A stretch of 64,000 nt of DNA, from contig WARS01000029.1 of assembly GCA_008933995.1 (NCBI GenBank), forward strand, positions 8,866,332 through 8,930,331. The letters are read 5' to 3'. The number at the start of each line of letters is the position of its first letter. Position 1 is the first letter of the stretch. This document shows, one piece after another, positions 62,581 to 64,000 of the stretch. Position numbers and translations under genes: made by a program. The notes under the pieces were generated by a model. The model worked only from the letters and a program-made list of their open reading frames with translations. It was not told the origin of the DNA and did no database searches. The DNA is from Datnioides undecimradiatus (Eukaryota; Chordata; Actinopteri; Lobotiformes; Datnioididae).

Positions 62581-63530
62581 ATTCACTATAATGCTACATA
62601 ACCTCAGTATAAAAGTAGAAAGGAAAATATAACTGGAAAATATATTTTTATCTAATTAGATAAAAAAGTAAGAAAATGCACAAAGCTTTACATCCTTTTT
62701 CAGTTTCCATAATTCTTCTACCCCTTATGTACACATAAAAGTGATATATGTATATGTTATCTTTCTTTACGTTTCCAGTATGTCTATTTTATTTAGTTGA
62801 ATTTCTGGCTTTAGGAATAGGTTGTTGTTCTTTTATCTCCTGTTGAAATGTTGTTGCCTGAAATAAAACTTTCATTAAGTGATTTGATTCTGTAGAAATA
62901 GTACAGAAGTACTGAGTTTTTTTTAAATTACCATGTGCCTTTCAAGGAATAGTACTCTAGAAGGTGCATGGTGTGATTCTGGACACCTAGAAGGGCATTA
63001 TCCCACTTATAAACCCTTGCCAAAGAAAGAAATGAAGGACAATTATTTATCTTTTCATACTGTTCACATGAAACTAGTACCTGGAACAATAATTACCATC
63101 CCACACGTTTCCTATGTAATGGAAACGTTGACTACTAGTCCAGTAAATAAGAACCTGAGTTACGACGCATGACAACAGGAGATATTTGTCGTCTGTAGTT
63201 GTGAGCCAGAAAGCTAATGTCAGCTACCAAGATTCAAAGTCAGTAAGAACAGGTGACAAACAATAAATATAAACTGAGAGTAAGCTGCTGTATTGGGTTG
63301 AAGGGTAAATGGCATGTAAGATAAAAACAAAGACCTCTTTTGGATAAAAACAAACAAACATTCTTAAAAATACACAACTTCTCCAGGGTGATGTTAAATA
63401 AGACAAGACTATTAAATCCTATAATTTTTACAGTGCTGAACACTGCTGTGAGGGTGATATCAGTGTAGATGATGTTGTATCATTTCATAACATTGCCTAC
63501 AAGCAACAAGTTCAACTGTGAATCTCCCAT
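62581..63530. other. AT-rich region before the jak3 terminal exon
   Basis: It probably contains the jak3 3' UTR on the minus strand, but no clear minus-strand AATAAA close to the stop was found. No other feature is supported. Confidence 0.4.
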
Positions 63531-63650
63531 TCAGCCTTTAAAGCTCTCTCTCTCGTCCTGCATGATAGTTTCAATTTGGTTTCCCAGGCTGGAGAAACAC
63601 GGCCTCTCTGTGAAGTCGTATGCCCAGCACTCCATCATCAGACTGTACAC
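63531..63650 (-). CDS. jak3: last coding exon of a tyrosine kinase, probably jak3
   Basis: On the minus strand an acceptor (aacaccag, 63658-63651) is followed by 39 codons and TGA (63533-63531). The exon opens VYSLMMECWAYDFTERPCF and continues SSLGNQIETIM. The M-x-x-CW...RP-F pattern is the last helix of a tyrosine-kinase domain, and the FSxLGxQ(I/L) continuation matches the end of JAK3 as I recall it (FSALGPQL). In human, JAK3 lies beside B3GNT3, which supports the call. JAK3 is the cytosolic kinase bound to the common gamma chain of cytokine receptors. The rest of the gene lies beyond position 64000. A class III receptor tyrosine kinase would share the exon start and is the alternative. Confidence 0.65.
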   Translation of the reverse strand: MYSLMMECWAYDFTERPCFSSLGNQIETIMQDERESFKG

Positions 63651-64000
63651 CTGGTGTTCCAAAGACAAAAATATAATATATCTGTTTTGCCGGGAGAGAC
63701 GGAGCAAACAGCTGTTGATGTTTGAATGGCATGGTGTGACATTGCAATAACTAGTTTACAAGTGGAACAACAACAAAAGATGCTTATAATACAAATCATG
63801 ACTGTAAAGAGAGATGGCCAATATGTTTGAAAGACAAAGTAAAAACATATCTTCAGCTTGTGTGCAAATAACACAACTTTAAACATTCAATGTGCATCAC
63901 ACGAATACGCCAAACTCCAGTTTTGATGCATCACTCAATCCATGTTAATGTGTCTTGGAGAACAGGTCCACAGTCTCATGAACTCAAATTGTGATATGTT
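63651..64000 (-). other. intron of the jak3-like gene
   Basis: The last 350 bases hold no further exon that I recognise on the minus strand. They are taken as the intron before the terminal exon. Confidence 0.5.

Overview
The window is spliced vertebrate nuclear DNA, almost certainly from a ray-finned (teleost) fish. The introns are compact with GT-AG signals, the intergenic DNA is AT-rich with many CT/GT/TA microsatellites, Tc1/mariner remnants are present, and the proteins match vertebrate families. There is one assembly gap of 496 N (11778-12273). I see no prokaryotic features, CRISPR array, rRNA or tRNA.

Layout, left to right. (1) 1360-17796 (+): 22 coding exons of mast3, a microtubule-associated Ser/Thr kinase. 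The 5' exons lie upstream of the window. A roughly 3 kb 3' UTR ends near 20787. (2) 21483-23449 (+): ndufa7, a 108-residue complex I subunit in four exons. (3) 25032-41214 (+): a 12-exon, 621-residue single-pass LDL-receptor-family receptor, in the position that CD320 (transcobalamin receptor) holds next to NDUFA7 in mammals. It carries three LDLa modules, two EGF modules, a YWTD propeller, a truncated third EGF and a short tail. (4) 46538-48845 (+): kcnv2, an electrically silent Kv8-type potassium-channel subunit in two coding exons. (5) 56476-57615 (+): b3gnt3, a Golgi beta-1,3-N-acetylglucosaminyltransferase in a single coding exon. (6) 63650-63531 (-): the last coding exon of a tyrosine kinase that best fits jak3; the rest lies beyond the right edge.

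The genes do not form one pathway; what links them is ancestral linkage. From my knowledge of the human map, MAST3, B3GNT3 and JAK3 lie at 19p13.11, CD320 and NDUFA7 at 19p13.2, and KCNV2 next to VLDLR at 9p24, with JAK2 on the same arm. The window therefore looks like an unbroken piece of a 2R paralogon in which an LDLR-type receptor still sits beside a kcnv2 gene.

The most interesting region is the receptor. It keeps the whole LDL-receptor ectodomain that mammalian CD320 lacks. Its first intron holds what reads as a decayed LDLa exon (25984-26116) that still carries a six-cysteine codon ladder and splice-site remnants. Its tail has no NPxY motif, and its last intron appears to use a GC-AG splice pair. 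All homology and synteny statements come from reading the sequence and from memory of the families; no search was run.
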